Counted from the first letter of the stretch, positions 1-9,636 are shown. The stretch is 47,413 bases of DNA from Rikenellaceae bacterium (GCA_020859685.1 JAJBVT010000090.1:1-47413), one strand, 5' to 3'. A program made the numbers and translations. Notes: a model not told the origin generated them from the letters alone.

Positions 1-18
1 CCGCAGGCCGGAAGCGTC

Positions 19-51
19 CGTATCTTCCCCCCCCCGTTCGGCGAAGATACG
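19..51. repeat. Inverted repeat enclosing a C9 tract
   Basis: The arms CGTATCTTC (19-27) and GAAGATACG (43-51) are perfect 9-base complements around a 15-base loop that contains most of a run of nine C residues (27-35). It lies about 160 bases upstream of the efflux operon. It could be a terminator for a gene off the left edge, or a slippage-prone tract. No T-run follows on either strand, so the terminator reading is weak. Confidence 0.45.
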
Positions 52-209
52 AGAAATAGGTGGAACGGATTTTCCAGTGACGGATAAAACTATCAAAAAC
101 TTAATAACATTTGTTGATATTTGAAAAAACGGGGGCGGAATACAGAACACCGCACCGTACTCTGTTTTGCATACAATTTGCTATGTGGTGTCCGGTAAAA
201 CTCAGCATA

Positions 210-1475
210 ATGGCAAACAGGTTAATAAGGTGCGTTGCAGCGGTACTGCTTGCTGGAACGGTGGCGGCCGGATGCGGTTCGAAAAAGAAACAGGCGGCCG
301 GACAGCAGCAACAGGCACCACCGCAGTACTACCCGACGGCGGTGGTGCACGAAGGGGACGCTACCCTCGCTCAGGTCTTTCCCGCCACAATCCGCGGGCA
401 GGAAGATATCGACATAATGCCGCGGCTGGACGGATATATCCAACGTATATTCGTAGATGAAGGAGCGGTGGTAAAGAAGGGCCAGCCCCTGTTCTCTATC
501 GACTCACCATCGGCTGTGCAGGGACTTCAAAGCGCCCAGGCGTCCGTCACCACCGCCGAGGCCAACCTCAACACGGCCCAGCTCAACGTCAACCGGATGC
601 AGCCCCTCGCCGAGCAGAATATCATCAGCAACGTACAGCTCGAAACCTACCGCAACCAGTACGAATCGGCCCTCGCGTCGCTCCAGTCCGCGCAGGCCAC
701 CCTGCAGCAGGCCCGTACCACGATGGGATGGGCCACGGTCACCAGCCCGGTGGACGGGGTGGTGGGCGAGATACCCTACCGGCAGGGAAGCCTCGTAACG
801 AGCGCCACGGTCCTCACCACTGTCGCCAACATCGCCAACGTATACGCCTATTTTTCGCTCAACGAAAAGGAGCTTCTCGAACTGCTCGGCCGGTACGACG
901 GAGACACCCAGCAGGAGAAGATAGACAATATGCCCGAGGTGACCCTCACGTTGGCGGACGGATCGGTATATCCTTTTACGGGCAGAATAGAGACCATCTC
1001 GGGGGTAGTCAACACTGCGACCGGGTCGGCCAGCCTCCGGGCCGAATTTCCAAATCCCGACGGAACACTACGCAGCGGAACCAGCGGCAAGGTGACCGTG
1101 CCCGATACCGTCCACGACGTATTTACAATCCCCCAGCGGGCTACGTTCTCGCAGCTCGACAAGACTCTCGTATACAAAGTACAGGGTGACTCGGTAGTGC
1201 AGGCCATAATTACCGTGGAGGCGCTGCCGGACGGTCAGACGTATGCCGTAACCGAAGGTTTGCAGGAAGGTGACAGAATAGTTACCGACGGAGTAGCCAC
1301 ACTCCACAACGGCTCCAAGATTTCTCTCACTCCACCCGCCCGGGACAGCCTGCCCGCCGGGTCGGTTACGGCGCAAACCACCGGCTCAGTGACGACACCC
1401 CCCTCCGGGTTGGAGACGGGACAGACCTCCGGAGGGAACTCCCGGTCCGCCACGGCGGAAAGGAGCCGCAAATAG
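210..1475 (+). CDS. RND efflux periplasmic adaptor lipoprotein
   Basis: This is the membrane fusion protein of a tripartite RND efflux pump, linking the inner-membrane pump to the outer-membrane channel. The ATG at 210 is chosen because it gives a clean lipoprotein signal peptide (MANRLIRC... with lipobox VAAGC, Cys22); the upstream extension from a TTG at 111 is hydrophilic and implausible. The mature protein shows the family order: a first lipoyl half around DGYIQRIFVDEGAVVKKGQP, a long Gln/Ala-rich helical hairpin (SAQASVTTAEANLNTAQLN to LQQARTTMG), a second lipoyl half (TSPVDGVVGE), then beta-barrel and membrane-proximal domains. The last 45 or so residues form a Ser/Thr/Gly/Pro-rich tail not typical of the family. 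It is first in an operon with the pump and channel. The substrate cannot be read from sequence, and no regulator gene lies inside the window. Confidence 0.95.
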   Translation: MANRLIRCVAAVLLAGTVAAGCGSKKKQAAGQQQQAPPQYYPTAVVHEGDATLAQVFPATIRGQEDIDIMPRLDGYIQRIFVDEGAVVKKGQPLFSIDSPSAVQGLQSAQASVTTAEANLNTAQLNVNRMQPLAEQNIISNVQLETYRNQYESALASLQSAQATLQQARTTMGWATVTSPVDGVVGEIPYRQGSLVTSATVLTTVANIANVYAYFSLNEKELLELLGRYDGDTQQEKIDNMPEVTLTLADGSVYPFTGRIETISGVVNTATGSASLRAEFPNPDGTLRSGTSGKVTVPDTVHDVFTIPQRATFSQLDKTLVYKVQGDSVVQAIITVEALPDGQTYAVTEGLQEGDRIVTDGVATLHNGSKISLTPPARDSLPAGSVTAQTTGSVTTPPSGLETGQTSGGNSRSATAERSRK

Positions 1476-1572
1476 CCGGATAACCGGCCGATGGTCCCAC
1501 CGCACGGAGCGGTAGTATTCCATAAGACGACCGCACCTACCGCATATAGCTCAGAAAAACTCACATTACCGG

Positions 1573-4500
1573 ATGCTTAAAACATTTATAGACAGACCCG
1601 TACTTTCGACTGTTATCTCCATCATCATCGTGGTGCTGGGGCTTATCGGGCTGGTATCGCTGCCGGTGGAACAGTATCCGGACATCGCGCCCCCCACCGT
1701 GCAGGTATCTGCAACGTACAGCGGAGCCGATGCGGAAACGGTGATGACCAGCGTTATCGTGCCGCTCGAAGAGCAGATTAACGGTGTGGAAGGTATGACC
1801 TATATCACATCGACTGCGTCAAACTCCGGTTCGGCGACCATACAGGTTTTCTTCGAGCAGGGAACCGACCCGGACATCGCCGCGGTAAACGTCCAGAACC
1901 TCACTTCGCAGGCCTCCTCGCTGCTGCCTGCAGAGGTGGTGCAGACCGGGGTCATCGTACGCAAGAGCCAGACCAGCACCCTGCTGATGATATTCCTATA
2001 TTCCGAGAACCCGGATTACGACGGGCAGTTCATCCAGAACTACGCCAATATCAATATCCTGCCGCAGATAAAACGTGTCCACGGCGTGGGCGACGCCAAT
2101 GTTTACGGGGCCAAAGACTATTCCATGAGGATATGGCTAAAGCCCGATGTGATGGCCGTATATGGGATAAGCGCGACGGAAGTGCTGGCCGCTCTTCAGG
2201 ACCAGAATATCGAGGCCGCTCCGGGCGAACTCGGCCAGCAGGGCGACCAGGCGTTTCAATATACCCTCAAATACACCGGCCGCCTCTCGACCGCTGAGGA
2301 TTTCGGCGACATTATCCTGCGTTCGGCCGACGGTCAGGTACTCCGCATGAGGGATATAGCCGACGTGGAGCTCGGCTCGCTCAACTATACAATCGAATCG
2401 AAGCTGGGCGACTACGAGGCTGTTACGATTTCGGTCAGCCAGACGGCCGGGTCCAACGCCCAGCAGGTCATCGAGAACGTCAAGAAAGAACTGGAGGCGG
2501 CGGCGAAGAACTTTCCGCCGGGCATCAGATACGAATACATGGTCGACGCCAGCGAATTCCTAAGCGCTTCGATAAACAAGGTTTTACACACACTGTTCGA
2601 GGCCTTCATACTCGTTTTTATCGTGGTGTTCGTCTTTCTTCAGGACTGGCGGTCGACCCTCATACCGGCTATCGCCGTGCCGGTGGCTATCGTGGGTACG
2701 TTTTTCTTTCTTGAGGTGTTCGGCTTCTCGGTGAACCTCTTGACGCTTTTCGCCCTTATCCTTGCCATCGGAATCGTGGTGGACGACGCCATCGTGGTGG
2801 TCGAGGCCGTGCACGCCCAGCTGGACGAGGGCGAAAGGAGTCCGCGCAAAGCCACCCTTACGGCTATGGGGGAGATAGCACCGGCCATCATTTCCATAAC
2901 GCTCATTATGGCGGCTGTATTTATCCCCGTCAGTTTTATCGGTGGGACGAGCGGGATATTCTTCAAGCAGTTCGGGCTTACGCTCGCCATCGCTATCTTT
3001 ATCTCGGCTGTAAACGCACTGACCCTCAGCCCGGCGCTCTGCGCACTGTTCCTCCGACCGAAGGATGAAGAACACGAGCATAAAGGATTTCTCAAACGGT
3101 TTTATTACTATTTCAATAAGGGATACGGCGCTCTTGTGGCAAAGTACAGGTCGGTGCTCTCGTTCTTCGAACAGCGGCGTCACAGGTGGATTCCGGTAGC
3201 CATTATTGCTACATTCGCCCTGGTACTATTCTTTCTGATGCGGACCATTCCCTCCGGGTTTATCCCGCAGGAGGACAGCGGGACGGTGCTCGGTACGGTA
3301 ACTCTTCCCCCGGGTTCGTCGATGGAGCGTACCGATACCGTTATGCGGCAGGTATTCGATATCGCCCGCTCGATGGAGGGCGTTAAGGAGGTAGCAAATA
3401 TAACCGGGGTCAACTTCACCAGCGGGATAGGCAGCTCCTATGGTACTCTCGTTATGAAACTCGACCCGTGGGAAGACCGCGACGTGTCGATGAACGACGT
3501 CGTAGCTTCCATGACGCGCCAGACCGCCGGTATAAAAGACGCCACGTTCCTGTTTTTCGGGTCGCCCACCATACAGGGATTCGGACTCAGCAACGGCGTA
3601 ACGCTCGAACTGGAAGACCGCACGGGCGGCGATATTAATAAATTCTACGAGGTGGCCGAGCAGTTTATCGGCCGATTAAACTCCCGCCCGGAAGTGTTGC
3701 AGGCCATCACCACCTTCAACCCCAATTTCCCGCAACGGCTTATCGAGGTGGATATGGCCAAGGTGAAAGACGCCGGCCTGACGCTGTCCGATATAATGTC
3801 CACGCTCCAGACCTTTATCGGCAGCTATTACGGGTCGAACTTCAATATTTACGGCAAACAGTTCCGCGTGATGCTGCAAGCCGCGCCGCAGTACCGCGAG
3901 ACGGTCGAGGACCTCAACGGCATGTATGTGGTAACCTCGACTGGGGAGGCTGCACCGATAACGGAATTTATCACCGTCAGCAACGTCACCGGCCCCCAAT
4001 CGCTGACCCGGTTCAACCTCTACTCGTCCATAGATATTACCATCATTCCGAACAACACCTCGTCGGGTGATATTCTCGCACTGGTGGAGCAGGAGTCCGC
4101 CAGCCTTCCGGACGGGTATTCGTACGAGTTTTCCGGTATCTCACGCGAGGAGGCCAATACCTCGAGCCAGAGTACACTGATATTTCTGCTGTGCCTCGTG
4201 TTCGTCTATCTGCTGCTGTCGGCCCTCTACGAGAGTTATATACTGCCGCTGGCCGTTATACTGTCGCTGCCGGTGGGGTTGGCCGGGATATTTATCTTCA
4301 TCTACGGCGGCCTGATGATGGGTTCGCAGATTGTAAATAATACCTACGTACAGATATCGCTGGTAATGCTTATCGGGCTGCTGTCGAAGAACGCGATCCT
4401 GATTGTGGAGTATGCCGTACAGCGGCGCCAGCAGGGAATGAGCATTACCGAAGCGGCCATGAGCGGCGCCGTGGCAAGGCTACGGCCCATCCTGATGACC

Positions 4501-5025
4501 TCGTTCGCCTTTATTTTCGGCCTTCTGCCGCTCGCGATGGCATCGGGCGCCGGGGCGGTGGGTAACCGCTCCATAGGACTGAGCGCCATCGGCGGGATGC
4601 TGTTCGGAACCCTCGTAGGAGTGTTCGTTATCCCGATGCTTTTCGTACTGTTCCAGGGGCTTCAGGAGAGGATAAGCGGGAAGTCGCGGCGCGCTGACGG
4701 TGAGGATGAAGGCGGCGGGGATGCCGCAGGTACGCATCCGGGAGCCGGGAGTAACGGTGTTACCAATTGCGGCCCCGACGCTGCCTCGGAAAGGTCCGGC
4801 AGGGATAACGGTAATAGTGCGGCTCCCGACGGGATAAGCGCAGACACGGAACTTGCGGACAGTGCGGAAATTCCTGGTACGGTCCACCGTTCACAACTCC
4901 CGGAAACGTGCCCCACCACGGTACTTCCGGGGTCGCAAGACGGCCCGGAAGTCCCCGCAACGGAGGGCGAAGAGAGTACCGGAGAGTCTCCGGACGACTG
5001 CCCTGCCCGGCGGCCCGTGTGCTAA
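1573..5025 (+). CDS. RND family efflux pump, AcrB/MexB type, with long C-terminal tail
   Basis: This is the inner-membrane proton-driven pump of the tripartite system. The N-terminus (MLKTFIDRPVLSTVISIIIV) is the standard HAE1 start, with TM1 followed by LPVEQYPDIAPPTVQV. TM4 carries the proton-relay pair Asp404-Asp405 (GIVVDDAIVVVEAV), matching Asp407/Asp408 of AcrB. The second half repeats the fold, with the last TM bundle ending near GVFVIPMLFVLFQGLQERI. At 1150 residues it is about 100 longer than usual. The excess is a hydrophilic tail after about residue 1035, rich in Gly, Asp, Glu, Pro, Ser and Thr, with no recognisable domain. The reading frame stays open to a normal stop 12 bases before the next gene, so this is not an obvious frameshift. 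The substrate is unknown; this class commonly exports drugs, detergents, bile salts and dyes. Confidence 0.96.
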   Translation: MLKTFIDRPVLSTVISIIIVVLGLIGLVSLPVEQYPDIAPPTVQVSATYSGADAETVMTSVIVPLEEQINGVEGMTYITSTASNSGSATIQVFFEQGTDPDIAAVNVQNLTSQASSLLPAEVVQTGVIVRKSQTSTLLMIFLYSENPDYDGQFIQNYANINILPQIKRVHGVGDANVYGAKDYSMRIWLKPDVMAVYGISATEVLAALQDQNIEAAPGELGQQGDQAFQYTLKYTGRLSTAEDFGDIILRSADGQVLRMRDIADVELGSLNYTIESKLGDYEAVTISVSQTAGSNAQQVIENVKKELEAAAKNFPPGIRYEYMVDASEFLSASINKVLHTLFEAFILVFIVVFVFLQDWRSTLIPAIAVPVAIVGTFFFLEVFGFSVNLLTLFALILAIGIVVDDAIVVVEAVHAQLDEGERSPRKATLTAMGEIAPAIISITLIMAAVFIPVSFIGGTSGIFFKQFGLTLAIAIFISAVNALTLSPALCALFLRPKDEEHEHKGFLKRFYYYFNKGYGALVAKYRSVLSFFEQRRHRWIPVAIIATFALVLFFLMRTIPSGFIPQEDSGTVLGTVTLPPGSSMERTDTVMRQVFDIARSMEGVKEVANITGVNFTSGIGSSYGTLVMKLDPWEDRDVSMNDVVASMTRQTAGIKDATFLFFGSPTIQGFGLSNGVTLELEDRTGGDINKFYEVAEQFIGRLNSRPEVLQAITTFNPNFPQRLIEVDMAKVKDAGLTLSDIMSTLQTFIGSYYGSNFNIYGKQFRVMLQAAPQYRETVEDLNGMYVVTSTGEAAPITEFITVSNVTGPQSLTRFNLYSSIDITIIPNNTSSGDILALVEQESASLPDGYSYEFSGISREEANTSSQSTLIFLLCLVFVYLLLSALYESYILPLAVILSLPVGLAGIFIFIYGGLMMGSQIVNNTYVQISLVMLIGLLSKNAILIVEYAVQRRQQGMSITEAAMSGAVARLRPILMTSFAFIFGLLPLAMASGAGAVGNRSIGLSAIGGMLFGTLVGVFVIPMLFVLFQGLQERISGKSRRADGEDEGGGDAAGTHPGAGSNGVTNCGPDAASERSGRDNGNSAAPDGISADTELADSAEIPGTVHRSQLPETCPTTVLPGSQDGPEVPATEGEESTGESPDDCPARRPVC

Positions 5026-5037
5026 ACAAGAAGTGTT

Positions 5038-6444
5038 ATGAAAATGAAACCGACACATATACTTTTAACCGTGGCCATACTGACTTGGCAGGGCTGCTCG
5101 GTTCGGAATAGTTACGAGAGCGTTAAGGTCTCGCCCGAGAGTTATTTCCGTGACGGCAACCTCGATATGGCCACCATCGCCGATATACCGTGGAGGGCAT
5201 ATTTCAACGACCCGGTGCTGGTCTCGCTTATAGAGGAAGGTATCGAGGGCAACCTCGACCTCGAATCGGCCGTAAGCGCCATCCGGCAGGCCGAAGCCAG
5301 CCTTGCGGCGACGCGGGCGGCATTCTTCCCGCAGGTATCGCTTGCCGCGCAGGCTACCCACACCCGCACCAGCATCGGCACAGAAGGCAAAAACGTATTC
5401 GGTTATAAGGCAAACGACTACACCCTTGCCGCAGTCGTATCGTGGGAGGCCGATATATGGGGCAAACTGTCGCGCCAGAACCGCGCACAATATGCCGCCT
5501 ATCTGGCAAGCGTGGAGTACGCAAACCTCGTAACCACATCGCTGATAGCCAATATAGCCACATCGTACTACTCCCTGCTGGCCCTCGACCGCCAGTTGGA
5601 AATAACCCGCAACACGGCCGGGGTGCTCGACCAGACGGTTCGCACCATGGAGGCCCTTATGAAGGCCGGTGAACAGACCGGTGCGGCAGTACAGCAGAGC
5701 CTTGCTGCATATTACAGCGCCGTTGTGACCATACCTGACCTCGAAGCAAATATCCGGCAGACCGAAAATTCGCTGTCGGTCCTGCTCGGTCGGATGCCCG
5801 GCTCCATAGAGCGCACCTCGATAGACCTTCAGCATGCCGATACCACATTCGCCCACGGCCTGCCCATGCTATCGCTGGCCCGCCGTCCGGACGTAGCCGA
5901 GGCCGAACAGCAGTTCCGCCAACAGTGGGAGTTGGCCGGGGCGGCACGGGCGGCAATGTACCCGTCACTCACTTTGGGCGGCGGCACATCGAGCGGCTCG
6001 TCCATAGGGCTTACCGCCACCACCCTCTCGGGGTTCTTCAAGCCCGAGAACCTTATCGTCAACCTGATAGGCGGACTCGCCCAGCCCATATTCGCCGGGC
6101 GGCAGCTCCGTTCGGCATACGAATCGGCACGGGAATCGCAATTACAGGCGCTGCTGAATTTCGAAAGCACCGTCCTCCAGGCGGCCGAGGAGGTATCGAA
6201 CATCCTCTATTCTTACCGCTCGTCGCTAAGTAAGAACCCCACACGCGAGAAACAAATAGAAGCCCTCGAGACAGCCGTATATTACACCGAGCAACTTCTC
6301 CGGGCCGGGGAGGCGACCTACACAGAGGTCCTGACCGCCAAGCAGGACCTCCTGTCGGCCCAGCTCAATCAGGTCAGCGACCGGCTCGAGCAGCTCCAGT
6401 ACAGCGTCACGCTCTACCGTGCCCTCGGCGGAGGGATGGAGTAG
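5038..6444 (+). CDS. Outer-membrane efflux channel lipoprotein, TolC/NodT family
   Basis: This is the outer-membrane factor that completes the efflux system. It begins with a lipoprotein signal peptide with lipobox WQGC (Cys20), as is common in NodT-type factors. Two OEP repeats are visible, each with a long Ala/Gln/Leu-rich coiled-coil region (for example SAVSAIRQAEASLAATRAAFFPQVSL and the C-terminal QALLNFESTVLQAAEEVSNILYSY segment). RRPDVAEAEQQFRQ is a characteristic stretch between repeats. Its length (468 residues) is normal for the family. It starts 12 bases after the pump stop codon, so the three genes are almost certainly cotranscribed. No terminator hairpin is evident immediately downstream, where a repeat cluster begins. 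Confidence 0.95.
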   Translation: MKMKPTHILLTVAILTWQGCSVRNSYESVKVSPESYFRDGNLDMATIADIPWRAYFNDPVLVSLIEEGIEGNLDLESAVSAIRQAEASLAATRAAFFPQVSLAAQATHTRTSIGTEGKNVFGYKANDYTLAAVVSWEADIWGKLSRQNRAQYAAYLASVEYANLVTTSLIANIATSYYSLLALDRQLEITRNTAGVLDQTVRTMEALMKAGEQTGAAVQQSLAAYYSAVVTIPDLEANIRQTENSLSVLLGRMPGSIERTSIDLQHADTTFAHGLPMLSLARRPDVAEAEQQFRQQWELAGAARAAMYPSLTLGGGTSSGSSIGLTATTLSGFFKPENLIVNLIGGLAQPIFAGRQLRSAYESARESQLQALLNFESTVLQAAEEVSNILYSYRSSLSKNPTREKQIEALETAVYYTEQLLRAGEATYTEVLTAKQDLLSAQLNQVSDRLEQLQYSVTLYRALGGGME

Positions 6445-6450
6445 TGGAAG

Positions 6451-6681
6451 ATCATTAGCCACTTCACCCTCAGTATGACATATAATATATAGCGTCATTG
6501 TTAACGCAGTGTTAAATTTATTATAATATCTCATTCTGAACGTTGTGAAGAATTTATTTTAGTATGTCATTCTGAACGTAGTGAAGAATCTATTGCTTAT
6601 ATCGAATACAATAAAAGATCCTTCCTCGCTTCACTCCTCAGGATGACATATAATGGGTCATTCCGAATGCAGTGAAGAATT
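6451..6681. repeat. Cluster of six GTCATTCTGAAC-type intergenic repeats
   Basis: This 326-base gap holds no gene but at least six degenerate copies of one roughly 26-base unit that begins GTCATTCTGAAC and ends GTGAAGAATCT. Forward copies lie at about 6493-6519 (degenerate), 6531-6554, 6566-6591 and 6657-6681. Reverse copies lie at about 6451-6480 and 6616-6647. The alternating orientation can form hairpins. A seventh copy is at 18582-18607. Similar units are widespread between genes in Bacteroidetes and some other phyla (recalled, not searched), and are usually regarded as non-autonomous or miniature repeats. Confidence 0.8.
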
Positions 6682-6728
6682 CATATTTATCTCGCCGCCT
6701 GAACATATTATGATGATATATTATTCCA

Positions 6729-6736
6729 TATATTTG
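6729..6736 (+). promoter_or_regulatory. Candidate -7 box (TATATTTG)
   Basis: TATATTTG matches the Bacteroidetes -7 consensus TAnnTTTG, 35 bases before the ATG at 6771. No TTTG lies 19-21 bases upstream, so only half of the promoter is supported. Confidence 0.35.
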
Positions 6737-6770
6737 TAAAATGTAGGAAGCGCGTCGGCATAGCTCAAGG

Positions 6771-9038
6771 ATGCTGGGCTCAGCGTTCCTAATACAGTAC
6801 CGCAATCCCTACACCGACCCAGACATGATAAACGGCGACTTAACCCACGGCATTCCGGACGATGGAAACGACACCACGGCTCAAAGCCATCCCCGGCCGG
6901 AACCGGCCGGTACGGACCTTCAGACCCCGCTATACGACCACCAACCCTCAGATATCGGTACGGATATACTTCCGGACTCCTGCGGTATCCCGCCGGGCGG
7001 GAATGCCCGGAGCAATAAAAATAAAATTCAGGGAGGCAAGCAAAAAAATAGCGGAAGAAAATTCGGCATCGGCCGGATATTCGCCGTACTGGGCATCCTT
7101 CTGCTGGGCTGGCTGGCCTTTTCTGTTGTACGGCTTTACGTCACGCCCGACCGTAACCTGCGGCAGATATACCTCGTGCCGCCCGACGCGGCAGTTATTA
7201 TCCAGTCGTCAGAACCGGTGAGGGACTGGCAGCGTTTCAGCTCGAGCGACCCGTGGAAGCGGCTGATGCAGGCTCCGTCGCTGGCCGAAATGACCGAGAC
7301 AATCAACGCCCTCGACTCCACTATACGCAATAATAAAACCCTGCTGTCGCTCGTGGGCAAACGGGACATGACCATCTTGCTCCACAAAACCCGCACACGC
7401 GATTTCGATTTCCTCATAGTGGTCGACCTCAGGAAGGCTTCGAAACTCGAAATGCTCAAGGACCAGGTCGAGAACCTGCTCAAACTGGCCGGTAACGACG
7501 TGACGCGCCGAAAATATAACGGTATCAATATACTCGAAATGAAGGACGCCGCATCTGGCGACGTTCTATACTGCGCATTCGTGGATAACCACTTCGCCGC
7601 ATCGTACTCCCCGGCTCTTGTCCATGCCGCTATCGACGAGCGGGAAAAACCGCATATCGGGTTGGAATATTCGTTCCTCGAAGTGGAGAAACTGGTCGGC
7701 GGCCGGGGCCTATACCGTATATTTCTCAACTATTCCTGTCTACCAGAATTTCTCTCCATCTATCTGGGCAGTATCGACGAGACACTGGCTTCCGTTTTCA
7801 ACTCGATGGAGTTCGCCGGTATGTGGATGGATTCGAGCAGTGAGAAGATCGAGCTGAAGGGGTATACCATGATGAAGGATGTGGCCGACCCATATGTGGC
7901 CGCCCTGCTCGGTTCTGGTCGCAGCCGGATAAGGGCGCAGGATATCCTGCCCGCCCGCACCGCCCTGTTCGCCGATATCGGGTTCGACAACGCGGCGGTG
8001 TTCGTCCGCTCGCTCGAACAGGCTATGGAGGCTAACGACCCGGCGGGTTACGCCGAATATGTAAGGATGCGAGAGCGGCTTGAAAAATATTTCGGTATAT
8101 CACTCGAGGACGATTTTCTGGGATGGATGGCAGGGGAATTCGCCTATATCCAGTTGGAACCCGGACTGCTGGGCCAGCAACCCGAGATGCTGCTGGCTGT
8201 CCGCGCCTGCAGTATCCGCGAGGCCCGTAAAAGCATGGCCCACATAGAGAAACGGATTCGCGGACACTCGCCCATTCGCATCAGTAGTGTGAATTATAAG
8301 GGCTACGATATCAATTATGTGGAGATGAAGGGTTTTTTCCGCCTATTTTTCGGCAAACTGTTCGACCGGTTCGAAACTCCATACTACACTTATGTGAACG
8401 ATTACGTGGTATTCAGCATGTCGGCTGCCTCGCTGCTCTCGTTCGTGGAGGATATCGAGCAGAAAAACCTGCTAAAAAACGACCCCGATTTTAAGAAGGC
8501 CTTGTCCCGGGCTTCGTCTACCTCGACCTTTTTCGCATACGTGGATACCCATAAGTTCTACCCACAACTGCGGGGAATGCTTTCCCCGCAGACTTGGAAC
8601 GACATACAGGCCAATCGCCACGTCCTGTACGGTTTCCCCCGGGCTACTCTCCAGATATCGGACGAAAAAGGCAAGGTATCCCTCAACGCCGTAATTGAAC
8701 ATGCCCCTTATGCCTTTGAAACCGCACCAATCCACGCTGAAGAGGAACCGGACGACCCGGCGACCGAGGAGCGCGACCAGAGCGAAAAGGAACTGATGAG
8801 CGAACTTAAACGTTTTTACGTGGAGAAGTTCGAAGGCAATGTCCTGCGGGAATATTACGAGGACGGCACCCTGCTCAGCGAATCGGAAGTAAAGGAAGGA
8901 AAACGCCACGGCCGTTACCGCGAGTTCCACCCGAACGGCGCCCTTCGGCTACGTGGCAAATACTCAAAAGGCCAACCCCGGGGCACGTGGAAATACTACA
9001 CCGAGGATGGCGCTTTCGACCGGAAGGAGAAGCATTAA
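6771..9038 (+). CDS. Single-TM protein of unknown function with C-terminal MORN/YwqK-like repeats
   Basis: I do not recognise the family of the main domain. The first 95 or so residues are hydrophilic and low in complexity. One TM segment follows at about residues 98-124 (FGIGRIFAVLGILLLGWLAF), then a large, probably extracytoplasmic domain of about 520 residues resembling DUF3352-type proteins in pattern (IYLVPPDAAVIIQSSEPVRDW near its start). The C-terminus carries MORN-variant repeats of the YwqK kind (REYYEDGTLLSESEVKEGK, YREFHPNGALRLRGKYSKG, GTWKYYTEDGAF). The start is uncertain: ATG at 6771 or 6825, neither with a clear Shine-Dalgarno sequence, which is normal in this phylum. It is convergent with the small secreted gene, only 9 bases away. 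The role is unknown; an envelope-associated function is an inference from topology. Confidence 0.8.
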   Translation: MLGSAFLIQYRNPYTDPDMINGDLTHGIPDDGNDTTAQSHPRPEPAGTDLQTPLYDHQPSDIGTDILPDSCGIPPGGNARSNKNKIQGGKQKNSGRKFGIGRIFAVLGILLLGWLAFSVVRLYVTPDRNLRQIYLVPPDAAVIIQSSEPVRDWQRFSSSDPWKRLMQAPSLAEMTETINALDSTIRNNKTLLSLVGKRDMTILLHKTRTRDFDFLIVVDLRKASKLEMLKDQVENLLKLAGNDVTRRKYNGINILEMKDAASGDVLYCAFVDNHFAASYSPALVHAAIDEREKPHIGLEYSFLEVEKLVGGRGLYRIFLNYSCLPEFLSIYLGSIDETLASVFNSMEFAGMWMDSSSEKIELKGYTMMKDVADPYVAALLGSGRSRIRAQDILPARTALFADIGFDNAAVFVRSLEQAMEANDPAGYAEYVRMRERLEKYFGISLEDDFLGWMAGEFAYIQLEPGLLGQQPEMLLAVRACSIREARKSMAHIEKRIRGHSPIRISSVNYKGYDINYVEMKGFFRLFFGKLFDRFETPYYTYVNDYVVFSMSAASLLSFVEDIEQKNLLKNDPDFKKALSRASSTSTFFAYVDTHKFYPQLRGMLSPQTWNDIQANRHVLYGFPRATLQISDEKGKVSLNAVIEHAPYAFETAPIHAEEEPDDPATEERDQSEKELMSELKRFYVEKFEGNVLREYYEDGTLLSESEVKEGKRHGRYREFHPNGALRLRGKYSKGQPRGTWKYYTEDGAFDRKEKH

Positions 9039-9047
9039 TTCCAATTT

Positions 9048-9425
9048 TTAAAATTCCACAGGCATACGGATCGCAGTAACACTCAGAGATGCATCACCAT
9101 AACCAATCCGGAAGGTTCCAACCTTTTGGAATGTTATGGTTGCAGTTGAATGATAATAACCGCTATTTTGGATATTTTTAATAGAGACTCCACCTCCACC
9201 GCTCCAGGAATGGAAACCTAATTCAGAAGTTGCATCGTATACATAATCTACCCCTACGGCTACTTCCGTAGGTCCTTGTATACTTGCTACGGCCGCAGCC
9301 GTAACGTCGAGCGATTCGGGTGATACCTCCTCTATAACGATTTGTTGCGGTTCACTTCCGTTAGCACGGTAGCCGAATGCTGTAAAAAATAATAATGCCG
9401 TTGCGATAATAATGAATTTTTTCAT
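9048..9425 (-). CDS. Small secreted protein of unknown function
   Basis: This 125-residue protein has a clear signal peptide (MKKFIIIATALLFFTAFGYRANG) and then about 100 residues that look like a single beta-sandwich. The C-terminal part (TATITFQKVGTFRIGYGDASLSVTAIRMP) has the rhythm of a PKD/Ig-like strand pair, and GGGGVSIKNIQNSGYYHS precedes it. There are no cysteines in the mature part and no lipobox. Base composition is lower in GC than the surrounding genes, which may mark a young or transferred gene. A 14-base perfect palindrome (TATAAAATTTTATA, 9429-9442) sits just upstream of the start. It is monocistronic, flanked by a convergent gene and the lon terminator. Function unknown. Confidence 0.75.
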   Translation of the reverse strand: MKKFIIIATALLFFTAFGYRANGSEPQQIVIEEVSPESLDVTAAAVASIQGPTEVAVGVDYVYDATSELGFHSWSGGGGVSIKNIQNSGYYHSTATITFQKVGTFRIGYGDASLSVTAIRMPVEF

Positions 9426-9636
9426 AACTATAAAATTTTATATGCCCGCTCTTTGATTTCGGCAAACACACCATAATATACAATTATTTATTGAATACTC
9501 AATACTACAACATCTTTACCCGGGAGTTCCGAGCAACCGTGGGTTATCATTACAATACCGGCAGGATGCACGTCTGCGAACAGCTATATATAATACTATA
9601 AAAAACCGTGGCACAGTAACCCTTTCTACAAAACAA

